DNA from: Dyadobacter sediminis
Lineage (GTDB): Bacteria > Bacteroidota > Bacteroidia > Cytophagales > Spirosomataceae
NCBI RefSeq assembly: GCF_005860765.1
Contig: NZ_VCEI01000029.1
Coordinates: 1-64,000, forward strand
Direction of reading: 5' to 3'
DNA length: 64,000 nucleotides
A model generated the notes under the pieces. That model searched no databases, had not been told where the DNA came from, and worked only from the letters and a program-made list of their open reading frames with translations. Made by a program: the position numbers and the translations under genes. Below, one piece after another: positions 7,594-16,985 of the stretch; position 1 is the stretch's first letter; every line of letters starts with the position of its first letter.

Positions 7594-8727
7594 ATGAAGT
7601 TTACATTACAAGTTGAAGATTCCCAGTCCAAAGCAAGAGCCGGCTTTATTGAAACGGATCACGGGACGATTCAGACACCTATATTTATGCCTGTCGGAAC
7701 AGCCGGAACAGTAAAGGCGGTTCATCAGCGGGAATTAAAGGAAGACATCAAGGCCCAGATCATACTGGGCAACACGTATCATCTGTATCTGAGGCCGGGC
7801 CTTGACATTCTTCAGAAAGCAGGCGGATTACATGCTTTTAACGGCTGGGATCGGCCCATACTGACCGACAGCGGCGGTTATCAGGTTTATTCGCTTGCCG
7901 GCACGGGGAGGAAAATCAACGAAGAAGGTGTGGTATTTAAGTCACACATTGACGGGAGCGTACACAACTTTACACCGGAATCCGTAATGGACATCCAGCG
8001 CATTATCGGTGCCGATATTATGATGGCATTCGACGAATGTACACCGTATCCCTGCGACTATTCCTATGCACGGAGTTCTATGGAAATGACGCACAGGTGG
8101 CTTCAACGATGCTGTGCAAGATTTGACAGTACCGAGTCACTATACGGCTACAGCCAGACACTTTTCCCGATTGTACAAGGAAGTGTTTATAAAGATCTTA
8201 GAAAACAATCTGCGGAAAGGATTGCATCCTTTGAACGAGAAGGAAATGCGATCGGCGGATTGTCCGTAGGCGAGCCGGCCGAGATCATGTACGAACTTAC
8301 GGAAGTAGTCTGCGACATTCTTCCGAAGAACAAACCGCGCTATCTGATGGGTGTCGGAACGCCGGCGAATATTCTGGAAGGCATTGCTCTGGGCGTTGAT
8401 ATGTTCGATTGCGTGATGCCGACGCGGAATGCGCGGAATGGCATGATTTTTACAACCGAAGGTGTAATAAACATCCGTAATGAAAAATGGAAAGACGATT
8501 TGTCGCCCATTGATGCAGGACTGGGCGGATATGCAAGTACATTTTATAGTAAAGCATATCTGAGGCATCTGGTTAAGTCCGACGAGATGCTGGGCGCGCA
8601 AATTGCCAGTGTTCATAACCTGACATTTTATTTATGGCTTGTTAATACAGCAAGAGAAAAGATTATAGAAGGCAGTTTCTTGAGCTGGAAAAAGGAAATG
8701 GAAAAAAAATTAATTCAACGGCTTTGA
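7594..8727 (+). CDS. tgt: Queuine tRNA-ribosyltransferase (TGT) without zinc cysteines
   Basis: This 377-residue enzyme exchanges guanine 34 for preQ1 (or queuine) in tRNAs with GUN anticodons. The catalytic TDSGGYQVYSL segment near residue 90, GGLSVGE, and MPTRNARNG are all conserved. The zinc site of proteobacterial TGT (CxCxxC with a later His) is missing: the stretch between SPIDAG and YSKAYLRHL has Gly, Leu, Ala and Ser in place of the cysteines, while the later His in VHNL stays. From memory this also holds for other Bacteroidota. It is transcribed divergently from the GT2-rsmG operon. Confidence 0.95.
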   Translation: MKFTLQVEDSQSKARAGFIETDHGTIQTPIFMPVGTAGTVKAVHQRELKEDIKAQIILGNTYHLYLRPGLDILQKAGGLHAFNGWDRPILTDSGGYQVYSLAGTGRKINEEGVVFKSHIDGSVHNFTPESVMDIQRIIGADIMMAFDECTPYPCDYSYARSSMEMTHRWLQRCCARFDSTESLYGYSQTLFPIVQGSVYKDLRKQSAERIASFEREGNAIGGLSVGEPAEIMYELTEVVCDILPKNKPRYLMGVGTPANILEGIALGVDMFDCVMPTRNARNGMIFTTEGVINIRNEKWKDDLSPIDAGLGGYASTFYSKAYLRHLVKSDEMLGAQIASVHNLTFYLWLVNTAREKIIEGSFLSWKKEMEKKLIQRL

Positions 8728-8804
8728 AAGTTCACAAAAGCAAGTTTCTTTCGGGCAATAATTGAATTAATTAGTAGGAAAATTTCTCATTTGTGTCAAC
8801 ATAA

Positions 8805-8836
8805 GTTGATAAAATGATATTGTTAACCTATTTTTG
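8805..8836 (+). promoter_or_regulatory. Strong Bacteroidota promoter of the OmpA-family gene
   Basis: A TTG at 8806-8808, a 20-base spacer, and a perfect TATTTTTG at 8829-8836 match the full Bacteroidota promoter. Transcription would start near 8842, leaving a leader of about 110 bases before the ATG at 8951. A second perfect -7 box, TATGTTTG, lies at 8861-8868 but has no -33 partner at the right distance. Confidence 0.7.
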
Positions 8837-8950
8837 TGCGCACTAGGTATTTGGTTCATGTATGTTTGGCCATGAAATAATTATATAATTTTACTCATAA
8901 TTGACTATTGATCAATCCTAGTTAATCTTAATAACGCTAACTTGAATAGT

Positions 8951-10402
8951 ATGAAAAAAGTATCCCAGTTGATTTGTTCGTTTGCTTTGGGGTCGATGAT
9001 GGCACTGCCTTCATTTGCACAGCCACTAGAGCAGCCGAATTCTCCGGATTACAATCCAAAAGCAACCTATGATGGTCCTTACAAATTGAACACATGGTCA
9101 ATTTCCGCACACTTCGGCCCGTCCATGTTCTTTGGAGATTTAAGAGAATATGACTTTTGGCCAGTTACTAAAACAAGTTCTGACAGCCATAAGGAATCCG
9201 GTACTTTTCAGGGTGGCCTTACCATAAACAAACAACTTTCATACTTGTTCGGAGCGCGTCTTGACGGTTCAATCGGTAACCTAAGAGGTATGAAACGTCG
9301 TAACTACAATCGCTATTTTGAAGGTGATTATTTCGATGTTTCTCTTGCCGGAACAGTAAACCTTAAAGGTCTTCTGATGGGACCTAATAAAATGAAGCGC
9401 TGGAAAGTAGATGCGTATGTGGGTGTCGGACAGATTTTTTACGATGCTACTGCTTACGATCTTACAGGCGGTATCAAACTTCGTGAAACAGGTAAAAAGA
9501 ATGACTGGATCATTCCTACCGGTTTGAATATCAATTATGAAGTTTCCAAGAGATTTGATATCGGTCTTGACTTTCGTTTAAACCATACAAACTCCGATTA
9601 TCTGGATGCAACTTACGGAGGTGATTACGACAGAACTCCCAACAGCTTTGTAATTGAAGATCAAAAGACTTCCCGTAAAGGAAATTCAGAACTGGACAGC
9701 TACGGATACGGATCTATTCAGTTAACTTACAAGCTTGGTAAAAAAGCATTGAAAGTTGCTAAAACAGACGGCAAATGGGATTACAAACCGGAAGAAGGGT
9801 ATTATCACCTGCGTTACACAGATCCTAAAGTGCTGATCAAACCGCCAAAAATTCTCACGCTGGAAGAAATGGATTCGGTTGCAAAAGCAAACCGCCCGGA
9901 AGATATCGATCCAAGATTATTGCTTGATACCGATGGTGATGGTGTTTCCGACTTCTTCGATAAAGAACCGAATTCACCTGCAGGAAGCGTAGTAGACGGT
10001 AGCGGACGAGTTCTTGACTTTGATTCTTACGTTAAAAATGCACTTGCAACAGGTGCTGCATGCAGCGAGATCTTTGCAAACGTGATGTTTGATACTGATA
10101 AAAATACCATTAAGCCTGAATACGAAGAAATGCTTAAGAATGTAGCAGCACTGATGAACAAAAACGGATGCCGTCTGCAACTTGCTGGCCATACTGATCG
10201 CCGTGCATCTGACCGCTACAATATTGCATTGTCTCGCCGTCGTGTGGATGCTGTTAAGGATTACCTTGTTAATCAGGCCGGCCTTACAGATCCTAGCAAA
10301 GTTATCGTTGACTACTTCGGATCATTCAAGCCAATCGCTGACAGCGGAAGACGTGAAGGTCTTCAGAAAAACCGTCGCGTAGAACTTAAATTACTTCCAT
10401 AG
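8951..10402 (+). CDS. OmpA-family outer-membrane porin with calcium-loop linker
   Basis: This 483-residue protein has a signal peptide ending ALPSFAQ. An N-terminal beta-barrel of roughly 240 residues follows, with a proline/charged linker containing DTDGDGVSDFFD (a thrombospondin type 3 calcium loop). The C-terminal OmpA domain contains MFDTDKNTI, GHTDRRASDRYN and LSRRRVDAVKDYL, which bind diaminopimelate in peptidoglycan. It should anchor the outer membrane to the wall. The start is the ATG at 8951; an upstream in-frame TTG adds only three residues. It has its own strong promoter and terminator and is probably highly expressed. Confidence 0.92.
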   Translation: MKKVSQLICSFALGSMMALPSFAQPLEQPNSPDYNPKATYDGPYKLNTWSISAHFGPSMFFGDLREYDFWPVTKTSSDSHKESGTFQGGLTINKQLSYLFGARLDGSIGNLRGMKRRNYNRYFEGDYFDVSLAGTVNLKGLLMGPNKMKRWKVDAYVGVGQIFYDATAYDLTGGIKLRETGKKNDWIIPTGLNINYEVSKRFDIGLDFRLNHTNSDYLDATYGGDYDRTPNSFVIEDQKTSRKGNSELDSYGYGSIQLTYKLGKKALKVAKTDGKWDYKPEEGYYHLRYTDPKVLIKPPKILTLEEMDSVAKANRPEDIDPRLLLDTDGDGVSDFFDKEPNSPAGSVVDGSGRVLDFDSYVKNALATGAACSEIFANVMFDTDKNTIKPEYEEMLKNVAALMNKNGCRLQLAGHTDRRASDRYNIALSRRRVDAVKDYLVNQAGLTDPSKVIVDYFGSFKPIADSGRREGLQKNRRVELKLLP

Positions 10403-10420
10403 TATTTGAAGTACTTCCAA

Positions 10421-10456
10421 AGAGAAAGGCTCCCAATCGGGAGCCTTTCTCTTTTC
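10421..10456 (+). terminator. Terminator of the OmpA-family gene
   Basis: A near-perfect 14-bp stem (AGAGAAAGGCTCCC with GGGAGCCTTTCTCT, loop AATC) is followed by TTTT. Confidence 0.9.
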
Positions 10457-10533
10457 TGAAGCAAGAAAATTCATAAAAGCTGAGATAGAAAAAATTGTTA
10501 TTGTCAAATTTTAAAAACTGAAACCTAGAATTG

Positions 10534-11637
10534 ATGAAAGAATACGATTACCTTATTGTAGGTGCTGGCTTATGGGGATCTATATTTGCACACGAAGCAA
10601 ACAAGAGAGGCAAAAAATGCCTTGTCATTGACCGCAGAACACATACAGGCGGAAACATTTATTGTGAGAATGTAGAAGGAATTAATGTTCACAAGTATGG
10701 TGCTCATATTTTCCATACGAATGATAAAGAAATATGGGACTATGTAAATTCATTTGTCGAATTTAACCGGTATACCAATTCACCTGTTGCCAATTTCAAT
10801 GGTGAACTGTATAATCTTCCGTTCAATATGAACACATTTTACCAATTATGGAAGGTTAAAACACCGGAGGAAGCAAAAGAAAAAATCCGTCAGCAGGTTG
10901 AAGAAGCTGGTATTACAGATCCGGAAAACCTGGAAGAACAAGCTATTTCACTTGTAGGAACCGATATATACCAGAAACTGATCAAAGCTTATACGGAAAA
11001 GCAATGGGGAAGAAAGGCTACGGAACTACCGGCTTTTATTATTAAGCGTCTGCCAGTTCGTTTTACATTTGATAATAATTATTTCAACGATCGTTATCAG
11101 GGAATTCCTATTGGTGGTTACAATAAATTGACAGAAGGTTTGCTGAAAGATATTGAAGTACGAACCGGCGTTGACTTTTTTGAGAACCGTGAGGAATTTA
11201 CAAATATGGCCGAAACAATTGTTTATACCGGGCCGATTGACGAATATTTCAGCTTCCAGTTTGGCCAGCTTGAATACAGAAGCCTCAGATTCGATAACCA
11301 GTTATTGGATCAGGAAAATTATCAGGGTAATGCGGTTGTAAACTACACAGATGGAGAAACACCGTTTACCCGTATCATCGAACACAAACATTTCGAGTTC
11401 GGGACACAGCCCAAAACCGTTATTACACACGAGTACCCGCAGGAATGGGTGAAAGGAGCGGAACCATATTATCCTGTAAACGATGATAAAAATACTGCTG
11501 TTTTCAATCAGTACAAAGATCTGGCTGCTCAGGAAGAAAATGTCATATTCGGCGGCCGGCTGGCAGAATACCGCTATTATGATATGCATCAGGTAGTTGG
11601 CTCTGCATTGAAAAAGGTAAAGACTCACTTTATCTGA
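10534..11637 (+). CDS. glf: UDP-galactopyranose mutase
   Basis: This 367-residue flavoenzyme interconverts UDP-galactopyranose and UDP-galactofuranose. It shows the FAD loop VGAGLWGSIFA near residue 8, RRTHTGGNIY, the mutase-specific GAHIFHTN, PVANFNGELYNLPFN, YTEKQWG, and the C-terminal FGGRLAEYRYYDMHQVVGSAL. The start is the ATG at 10534; the upstream TTG adds one codon. It suggests galactofuranose in the polysaccharide made by the following locus, although a terminator separates it from the kinase gene. Confidence 0.96.
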   Translation: MKEYDYLIVGAGLWGSIFAHEANKRGKKCLVIDRRTHTGGNIYCENVEGINVHKYGAHIFHTNDKEIWDYVNSFVEFNRYTNSPVANFNGELYNLPFNMNTFYQLWKVKTPEEAKEKIRQQVEEAGITDPENLEEQAISLVGTDIYQKLIKAYTEKQWGRKATELPAFIIKRLPVRFTFDNNYFNDRYQGIPIGGYNKLTEGLLKDIEVRTGVDFFENREEFTNMAETIVYTGPIDEYFSFQFGQLEYRSLRFDNQLLDQENYQGNAVVNYTDGETPFTRIIEHKHFEFGTQPKTVITHEYPQEWVKGAEPYYPVNDDKNTAVFNQYKDLAAQEENVIFGGRLAEYRYYDMHQVVGSALKKVKTHFI

Positions 11638-11656
11638 TCTGTTTTTTCCTGCTTTT

Positions 11657-11702
11657 AAAAATCCTTGTCCGACAGCTGCATTACGGTCAAGGATTTTTTT
11701 AT
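11657..11702 (+). terminator. Terminator after glf
   Basis: AAAATCCTTG pairs with CAAGGATTTT around a 20-base loop that itself can pair (CCG with CGG), followed by a run of T. Confidence 0.8.
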
Positions 11703-11770
11703 TTTTTCAGCTATCGTGTTACTTCATTTACAAACCTGCGTCTAAACCGTATATTCATTTTAACGGTAGT

Positions 11771-14104
11771 ATGCAGAGGAAATACTTGGAGGAAGTTACC
11801 AATACAAAGGCGGACATATCCGGCGCTTTTTCCCATGTCCTCTTTTTGCATACGATCTGGCATTATCGATTCTGGGTCCTGATTTCAGTAGCTTTTTCCA
11901 CAAGTGCAGCATGGATTTATCTGAGATATGCAACACCTCAATTTCAGGTTACAGCTTCTATTCTGATCAGAGATGATTCAAAAGGAACGCAGCTCGGTGA
12001 TAAAACCCTTGAAAATCTTGGCTTTTTTACACCTGAAAGTAACGTTGACAATGAAATAGAAGTGTTGAAAAGCAGAACATTAATGGAAAGTGTCATCAAT
12101 GATTTACAGCTTTACACGCAGTATCATGCATCAGGACGAATAAAGACTACAGAGCTTTACGAGAAATCCCCTTTTCAACTCACATTTCTGAATCATAAAG
12201 AAGATCCGGCCGGTAAAAAGAATGTTTCAACCTACGATGTAAGCCTTGGTAATAAAAACCGGTTTATACTTTCCGGCCATTCTGTTCATATTAATGGCAC
12301 CTTTGGAGATACGGTTTGTCTTCCGCAAGGTAAAGCCATACTTGACAGAACAATCCAGCCCTTTGCTGCGGAGGATAAATATGCCATAACCGTTTCGGAT
12401 AAAGACCAGCTTGTTGAAAAGTACAGCAAAGGACTTTCTGTCTCGGCAACCAACAAAATGGTAAGTATGGTTAGTTTTTCATTGAATGAAGTACTTCCGG
12501 CAAAAGGAGAAGCCATTCTTGAAAGACTGATTTCAAATTACCTGCAGGCAAGTATTCACGACAAAAACCGTATGGCCGATAGCACACTGGCCTTTATCAA
12601 TCAAAATCTTGATGAAGTTTCCCGTGAACTGACCAGCATCGAGAAACAGATTGAACATTTCCGAAGAGCTAATCATCTGACTGACAAGGATGAAAATGTA
12701 AGGCAACTGCTTGTAAGATCGGACAGATATACATTGGATCGAAATAACCTGTCAATCCAGATGAAGGTTGTACGGGCATTGCAAACCTATTTGGGTGAAC
12801 GCCCGGAAAGCATTGTTCCTTCTTCACTTGTACTGAAAGATCCTACTTTTACCGCGTTGGTTCAAAAATACAATGAACTGCAGCTTGTTCGTCGAGGAAC
12901 ACTGATGAGTATGGAAGAAACACATCCTTCCGTTCAGTCCATGAATGCACAACTTGATCTGCTGCGAACCGATTTACTTGCAAGTATCAATGCACAGTTT
13001 CAGGATATCCAATTCAGCCTTTCCGGAATAGACCTTTTGAATAATGATTTTCAGGAAAAGCTGGACCGGGTTCCGGCACAAGAACGCATTTTTCTGGAAT
13101 ATGCAAGACAACAGCAAATAAAGCAGGATTTATATATCTATTTATTAAAGAAACGTGTAGAAACTGCTATTTCCAAATCCTCTACATTGGCCAATGCCCA
13201 GATTATTGATGCACCCAAATCAGGTTCCGAACCGGTTAAGCCAAACAAACAACTTGTATTGCTCATGTCAGGTTTTATCGGGCTTGGATTTCCAATTGCT
13301 GTTTTGCATCTCAAAGATATACTAAATGATAAAATCAGATCCAGATCAGAACTGACCGCCTATGTAGAAGCGCCTGTCCTGGCAGAAATTGGTCATGTTA
13401 ACCAGATCGGCTCTAATATGGTAGAAACACAAAACTTAAATCCGGTTGCAGAACAATTTCGTGTTTTACGTACCAATATTCAATTCGTATCAGCATCCGG
13501 TGAGGTAAAAACCATACTCCTGACTTCCAGTATGGGTGGAGAAGGAAAATCATTTATAGCCATAAATCTCAGCCATTCACTGGCGATGGCAGGGAAAAAA
13601 GTCATTTTGCTTGAACTTGATTTGAGAAGGCCAAGACTGGCAGCTTACCTGAATCTAAAAACCAACGGATTCACAGACTATGTCATTTCCGACACGGAAC
13701 TTAATGACGTCATACAACAAAGCAGAACACAACATCAATTCGACGTTCTTACATGCGGAACCCAGCCTCCGAATCCGTTCGAAATGCTTGCCATTCCAAA
13801 GGTTAAAACAATGATTTCCCGATTGAAAGATGAATACGATTATATCATTCTGGATACGCCTCCTGTCGGCCTGGTTGCCGATGCACGGATGCTGAGCGAA
13901 TTCGCAGATTTATGCATCTATGTTGTGCGTCAGCAATTTACATTCAAGCATCAAATGGAGACGATCCGGGAAATATATGAAAGCAAACAACTGCCCGGGT
14001 TTTACCTGGTCCTTAATGATGTCAGAGCAATGCCAGGTTATGAAAATACATATGGCTATCACCAGCAGCAGAAAAGTCCGTTTTTTATCAAAAACAGCAT
14101 GTGA
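11771..14104 (+). CDS. Wzc-like polysaccharide co-polymerase and tyrosine autokinase
   Basis: This 777-residue protein has two transmembrane helices (about residues 30-55 and 495-515) enclosing a large periplasmic Wzz-type domain with coiled coils. The cytoplasmic BY-kinase domain has Walker A MGGEGKS near residues 588-594, Walker A' LLELDLRRPR, and Walker B YIILDTPPVG near residue 690. The tail holds a short Tyr cluster (GYENTYGY) as autophosphorylation target. It would control chain length and export of the polysaccharide made by the genes downstream. No outer-membrane Wza-like exporter lies in the window. It is the first gene of the locus after the glf terminator. Confidence 0.93.
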   Translation: MQRKYLEEVTNTKADISGAFSHVLFLHTIWHYRFWVLISVAFSTSAAWIYLRYATPQFQVTASILIRDDSKGTQLGDKTLENLGFFTPESNVDNEIEVLKSRTLMESVINDLQLYTQYHASGRIKTTELYEKSPFQLTFLNHKEDPAGKKNVSTYDVSLGNKNRFILSGHSVHINGTFGDTVCLPQGKAILDRTIQPFAAEDKYAITVSDKDQLVEKYSKGLSVSATNKMVSMVSFSLNEVLPAKGEAILERLISNYLQASIHDKNRMADSTLAFINQNLDEVSRELTSIEKQIEHFRRANHLTDKDENVRQLLVRSDRYTLDRNNLSIQMKVVRALQTYLGERPESIVPSSLVLKDPTFTALVQKYNELQLVRRGTLMSMEETHPSVQSMNAQLDLLRTDLLASINAQFQDIQFSLSGIDLLNNDFQEKLDRVPAQERIFLEYARQQQIKQDLYIYLLKKRVETAISKSSTLANAQIIDAPKSGSEPVKPNKQLVLLMSGFIGLGFPIAVLHLKDILNDKIRSRSELTAYVEAPVLAEIGHVNQIGSNMVETQNLNPVAEQFRVLRTNIQFVSASGEVKTILLTSSMGGEGKSFIAINLSHSLAMAGKKVILLELDLRRPRLAAYLNLKTNGFTDYVISDTELNDVIQQSRTQHQFDVLTCGTQPPNPFEMLAIPKVKTMISRLKDEYDYIILDTPPVGLVADARMLSEFADLCIYVVRQQFTFKHQMETIREIYESKQLPGFYLVLNDVRAMPGYENTYGYHQQQKSPFFIKNSM

Positions 14105-14134
14105 GCATTTAACTTTTATCGGCCACTAAATTGT

Positions 14135-15139
14135 ATGGGTAAAATCTATCTCATTGCAGAAATCGGGCAGGCACATGAAGGAAGCCTGGGACTTGCTCAT
14201 TCCTATATAGATGCACTGGCAACAACCGGTGTAAATGCGGTGAAATTTCAGGTCCATATTGCAGAAGCAGAAAGCAGTATTTACGAGCCATTCCGCACTG
14301 AATTTTCCTGCGAAGATAAAACCAGAATGGACTACTGGAAACGAATGCAGTTTTCCAAGGAACAATGGGCCAGTTTAAGAAGGCATTGTGATGAAAAAAA
14401 GCTGGACTTCATTGCAAGCCCGTTTTCCATTATGGCCATTGAATTACTGGAAAGTATTGATACGCGGAAATATAAAATCGGCTCAGGTGAAATGGATAAT
14501 TTTCTGATGCTTGACAAGATAACCGGTTTGAAAAAGCCTGTTATTTTATCATCCGGAATGAGCTCGATTTCCGAGTTGGATCATACCATAAATCATCTGA
14601 AGAATAGAAATTTGGACTTATCTCTTCTGCAATGCACTTCCTCCTATCCTGCTGAACCGCATCAATGGGGGTTGAACGTTATGGGGCTTTTTAAAGAACG
14701 TTACAAGATTCCGGTGGGATTTTCCAGTCACTCCGGAGATATTTATGCATGCCTCGCTGCTGCAAGTTTAGGTGCGGAATTGCTCGAATTTCATGTTGTA
14801 TTCGATCAGAAGATGTTTGGACCTGATTCTTCCTCTTCCATTCCAGTTTGTAAAGTAAAGAATCTTGTTCATGGAATCCGCAAGATAGAAGCTGCTTTGA
14901 ACAATCCTGTCGATAAAAATAGCCTTACCGAAGCTGAATCAATGAAAGCAATTTTTGGCAAGTCGCTGGCAGTAAACAGAGATTTACCGCAAGGACATGT
15001 AATATCAATTAATGATCTGGAATCAAAAAAGCCGGCCGGTTACGGAATTTCTGCAAAAAACTATCAGGATATTATTGGTAAAAGGCTGAATAAAGATCTG
15101 TCTCAATGGGATTTTATCACAGTAAATGATTTAGTATGA
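14135..15139 (+). CDS. neuB: NeuB-family nonulosonic acid synthase (divergent)
   Basis: This 334-residue protein joins a TIM-barrel synthase domain (about 1-265) to a C-terminal SAF domain. It should condense PEP with a hexosamine such as ManNAc to give a nine-carbon acid. By comparison with Neisseria NeuB as I recall it, Glu9, Lys114, Ser117, Glu119, both metal His (199 and 220) and Asp231 are present. Several signatures differ: IAEIGQAHEG instead of IAEIGxNHNG, CTSSYP for CTNxYP, GFSSHS for GLSDHT, and GPDSSSS for GPDHxxS. It overlaps neuC by 4 bases. The exact sugar (sialic acid or another nonulosonic acid) cannot be assigned. Confidence 0.85.
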   Translation: MGKIYLIAEIGQAHEGSLGLAHSYIDALATTGVNAVKFQVHIAEAESSIYEPFRTEFSCEDKTRMDYWKRMQFSKEQWASLRRHCDEKKLDFIASPFSIMAIELLESIDTRKYKIGSGEMDNFLMLDKITGLKKPVILSSGMSSISELDHTINHLKNRNLDLSLLQCTSSYPAEPHQWGLNVMGLFKERYKIPVGFSSHSGDIYACLAAASLGAELLEFHVVFDQKMFGPDSSSSIPVCKVKNLVHGIRKIEAALNNPVDKNSLTEAESMKAIFGKSLAVNRDLPQGHVISINDLESKKPAGYGISAKNYQDIIGKRLNKDLSQWDFITVNDLV

Positions 15140-16278
15140 TCAGAAAAATATGTATTGTCATCACAGCCAGAGCAAGTTACTGCCGGATTAAAGCAGCTTT
15201 GAATGAAATCCGGAAACATCCCGCTCTGGAATTGCAGCTTGTCGTAGCAGCCAGTGCTTTGCTCGAAAAATATGGCTGTATACTGGATAGCTTGGAAAAA
15301 GATGGTTTCTGCATCACAGCCAAAATATTCAACATGCTGGATGCAGATAACAATACAGCCGCAGCGAAAACAACAGGTTTGGGTACTATTGAACTTGCCT
15401 CCCTGTTTGAGAACATCAAGCCGGATGTCGTTATATCAATAGGTGACCGGTTTGAAACCCTGTCAACTGCCATTGCTGCTTCTTGTATGAACATTACACT
15501 TGTACATGTCCAGGGCGGAGAAGTTACCGGCAATATAGACCAGAAAGTAAGGCATGCAGTTACGGAACTGGCTGATGTACACTTTGTTGCTACCGCGAAA
15601 GCACAAAATCGCCTTGTTCAGATTGGTAAAAATCCGGAGTATGTTTTTAATACGGGCTGTCCGTCCATTGATCTCGCACTTCAAGCAAAGAACATTACAC
15701 AGTATTGTGAATCAGAAACTTGTGAGAATAAAAAACCAGATGCCGGTGAAAAGTATCTTGTTGTGATGCAGCATTCGGTTACAACAGAGCTCCAATATAC
15801 CCGTAAACAAATCCGGGAAACATTGAATGCAGTTAAAATACTGAATATCCCGACCTACTGGTTTTATCCGAATGCTGATCCGGGTTCTCCGGAAATAACA
15901 AAAGGTATCAGGGAGTTTGAAGAAAAGTGCCATGATCATTTAATCCGGTTTGTGAAAAATTTTGAACCTCTGCAATTTTTACAATTGATCCGGAACAGTT
16001 CCTGCCTGATCGGAAATTCAAGTACCGGAATCAGGGAAGCATCGTATTTGGGAATTCCGGTTGTAAATATCGGCACCCGGCAGGCCGGAAGAGAAAGAGG
16101 CAGTAATGTTACGGATACCGATTATGACTGCGAAAAAATAGTACAATCCGTGAACAACCAGCTGCTTCACAGGCGCTACTCATCCGAGACTATTTATGGA
16201 AACGGGCATGCGGGAAAAAAGATTGCTGAACTGCTCGCCACGATACCGCTAATTGCAGACAGGAAAACAGATTACTGA
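15136..16278 (+). CDS. neuC: Hydrolysing UDP-sugar 2-epimerase, NeuC type
   Basis: This 380-residue GT-B-fold enzyme matches hydrolysing UDP-GlcNAc 2-epimerases, which release ManNAc for NeuB. Visible features are the N-terminal ITARASYCRI, DVVISIGDRFE, the substrate-binding HVQGGEVTG with RHAVTELADVHF, and the C-terminal IGNSSTGIREA loop. Its start overlaps the neuB end (ATGA) and its stop overlaps the neuA start, so the three are translationally coupled. It could instead act on a diacetamido sugar as LegG does, but no legionaminic or pseudaminic precursor genes are nearby. Confidence 0.88.
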   Translation: MIRKICIVITARASYCRIKAALNEIRKHPALELQLVVAASALLEKYGCILDSLEKDGFCITAKIFNMLDADNNTAAAKTTGLGTIELASLFENIKPDVVISIGDRFETLSTAIAASCMNITLVHVQGGEVTGNIDQKVRHAVTELADVHFVATAKAQNRLVQIGKNPEYVFNTGCPSIDLALQAKNITQYCESETCENKKPDAGEKYLVVMQHSVTTELQYTRKQIRETLNAVKILNIPTYWFYPNADPGSPEITKGIREFEEKCHDHLIRFVKNFEPLQFLQLIRNSSCLIGNSSTGIREASYLGIPVVNIGTRQAGRERGSNVTDTDYDCEKIVQSVNNQLLHRRYSSETIYGNGHAGKKIAELLATIPLIADRKTDY

Positions 16279-16985
16279 TGAACGGATTTCCTGAAATTCT
16301 CTGCATTATACCTGCAAGAAAAGGATCCAAAGGAGTTCCGGGCAAAAACCTGAAATTGCTGGGCGGCAAACCATTAATTCAGTATACCATAGAATCTGCG
16401 ATTGAATGCAAATGGCTGAGTACCATTGCAGTTTCAAGTGATTGCGAAAACATTCTGCAAATTTCCAGACGGTTCAAGGGAATTGAAACACCATTTGTCA
16501 GACCTGCCGAATTTGCACATGACAGTGCTCCTTCCATTCTGGTATTGAATCACGCCGTTAAATATTATCAGGAACAGGGAAAGAAATTTGATTATGTATG
16601 TCTGCTTCAGCCAACCGCTCCTTTTCGCAGCAAGAATCTTATTAACAAAGCAATTGTAAAAATCATGGAAACCAAAGCGGATTGTCTTGCAACCGTCAGC
16701 AAAATACCGGACCAATACAATCCTAACTGGGCATTTCAAATGAGCAAGGACGAACAGATTTTTCCAATGATGAAAGAAGAAATGCTGGTTTCCTGCCGAC
16801 AGCAACTAACAGACGCATTTTACAGAAATGGCAAAGTTTATATTATTAAAACGGAACTGATTCAGAACGGAATTTTACTGGGTGGAAAAATTATCGGCCT
16901 GGTTTCTGAGCCGGGAATCAACATTGATACACAAAGTGACTGGGAAAAAGCCGAAAATTACATCAGAAATGGAGCAATCATATAA
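16278..16985 (+). CDS. neuA: CMP-nonulosonic acid cytidylyltransferase, NeuA type
   Basis: This 235-residue enzyme activates the nine-carbon acid with CTP. It has the nucleotide-binding loop IPARKGSKGVPGKN at about residues 11-24, LKLLGGKPLI, and the CMP-sugar synthetase motif LLQPTAPFRS near residue 113. It completes the B-C-A set needed to supply a CMP-activated donor to the glycosyltransferases downstream. It shares one base with the neuC stop and overlaps the next gene by 17 bases if that gene starts at its ATG. Confidence 0.9.
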   Translation: MNGFPEILCIIPARKGSKGVPGKNLKLLGGKPLIQYTIESAIECKWLSTIAVSSDCENILQISRRFKGIETPFVRPAEFAHDSAPSILVLNHAVKYYQEQGKKFDYVCLLQPTAPFRSKNLINKAIVKIMETKADCLATVSKIPDQYNPNWAFQMSKDEQIFPMMKEEMLVSCRQQLTDAFYRNGKVYIIKTELIQNGILLGGKIIGLVSEPGINIDTQSDWEKAENYIRNGAII

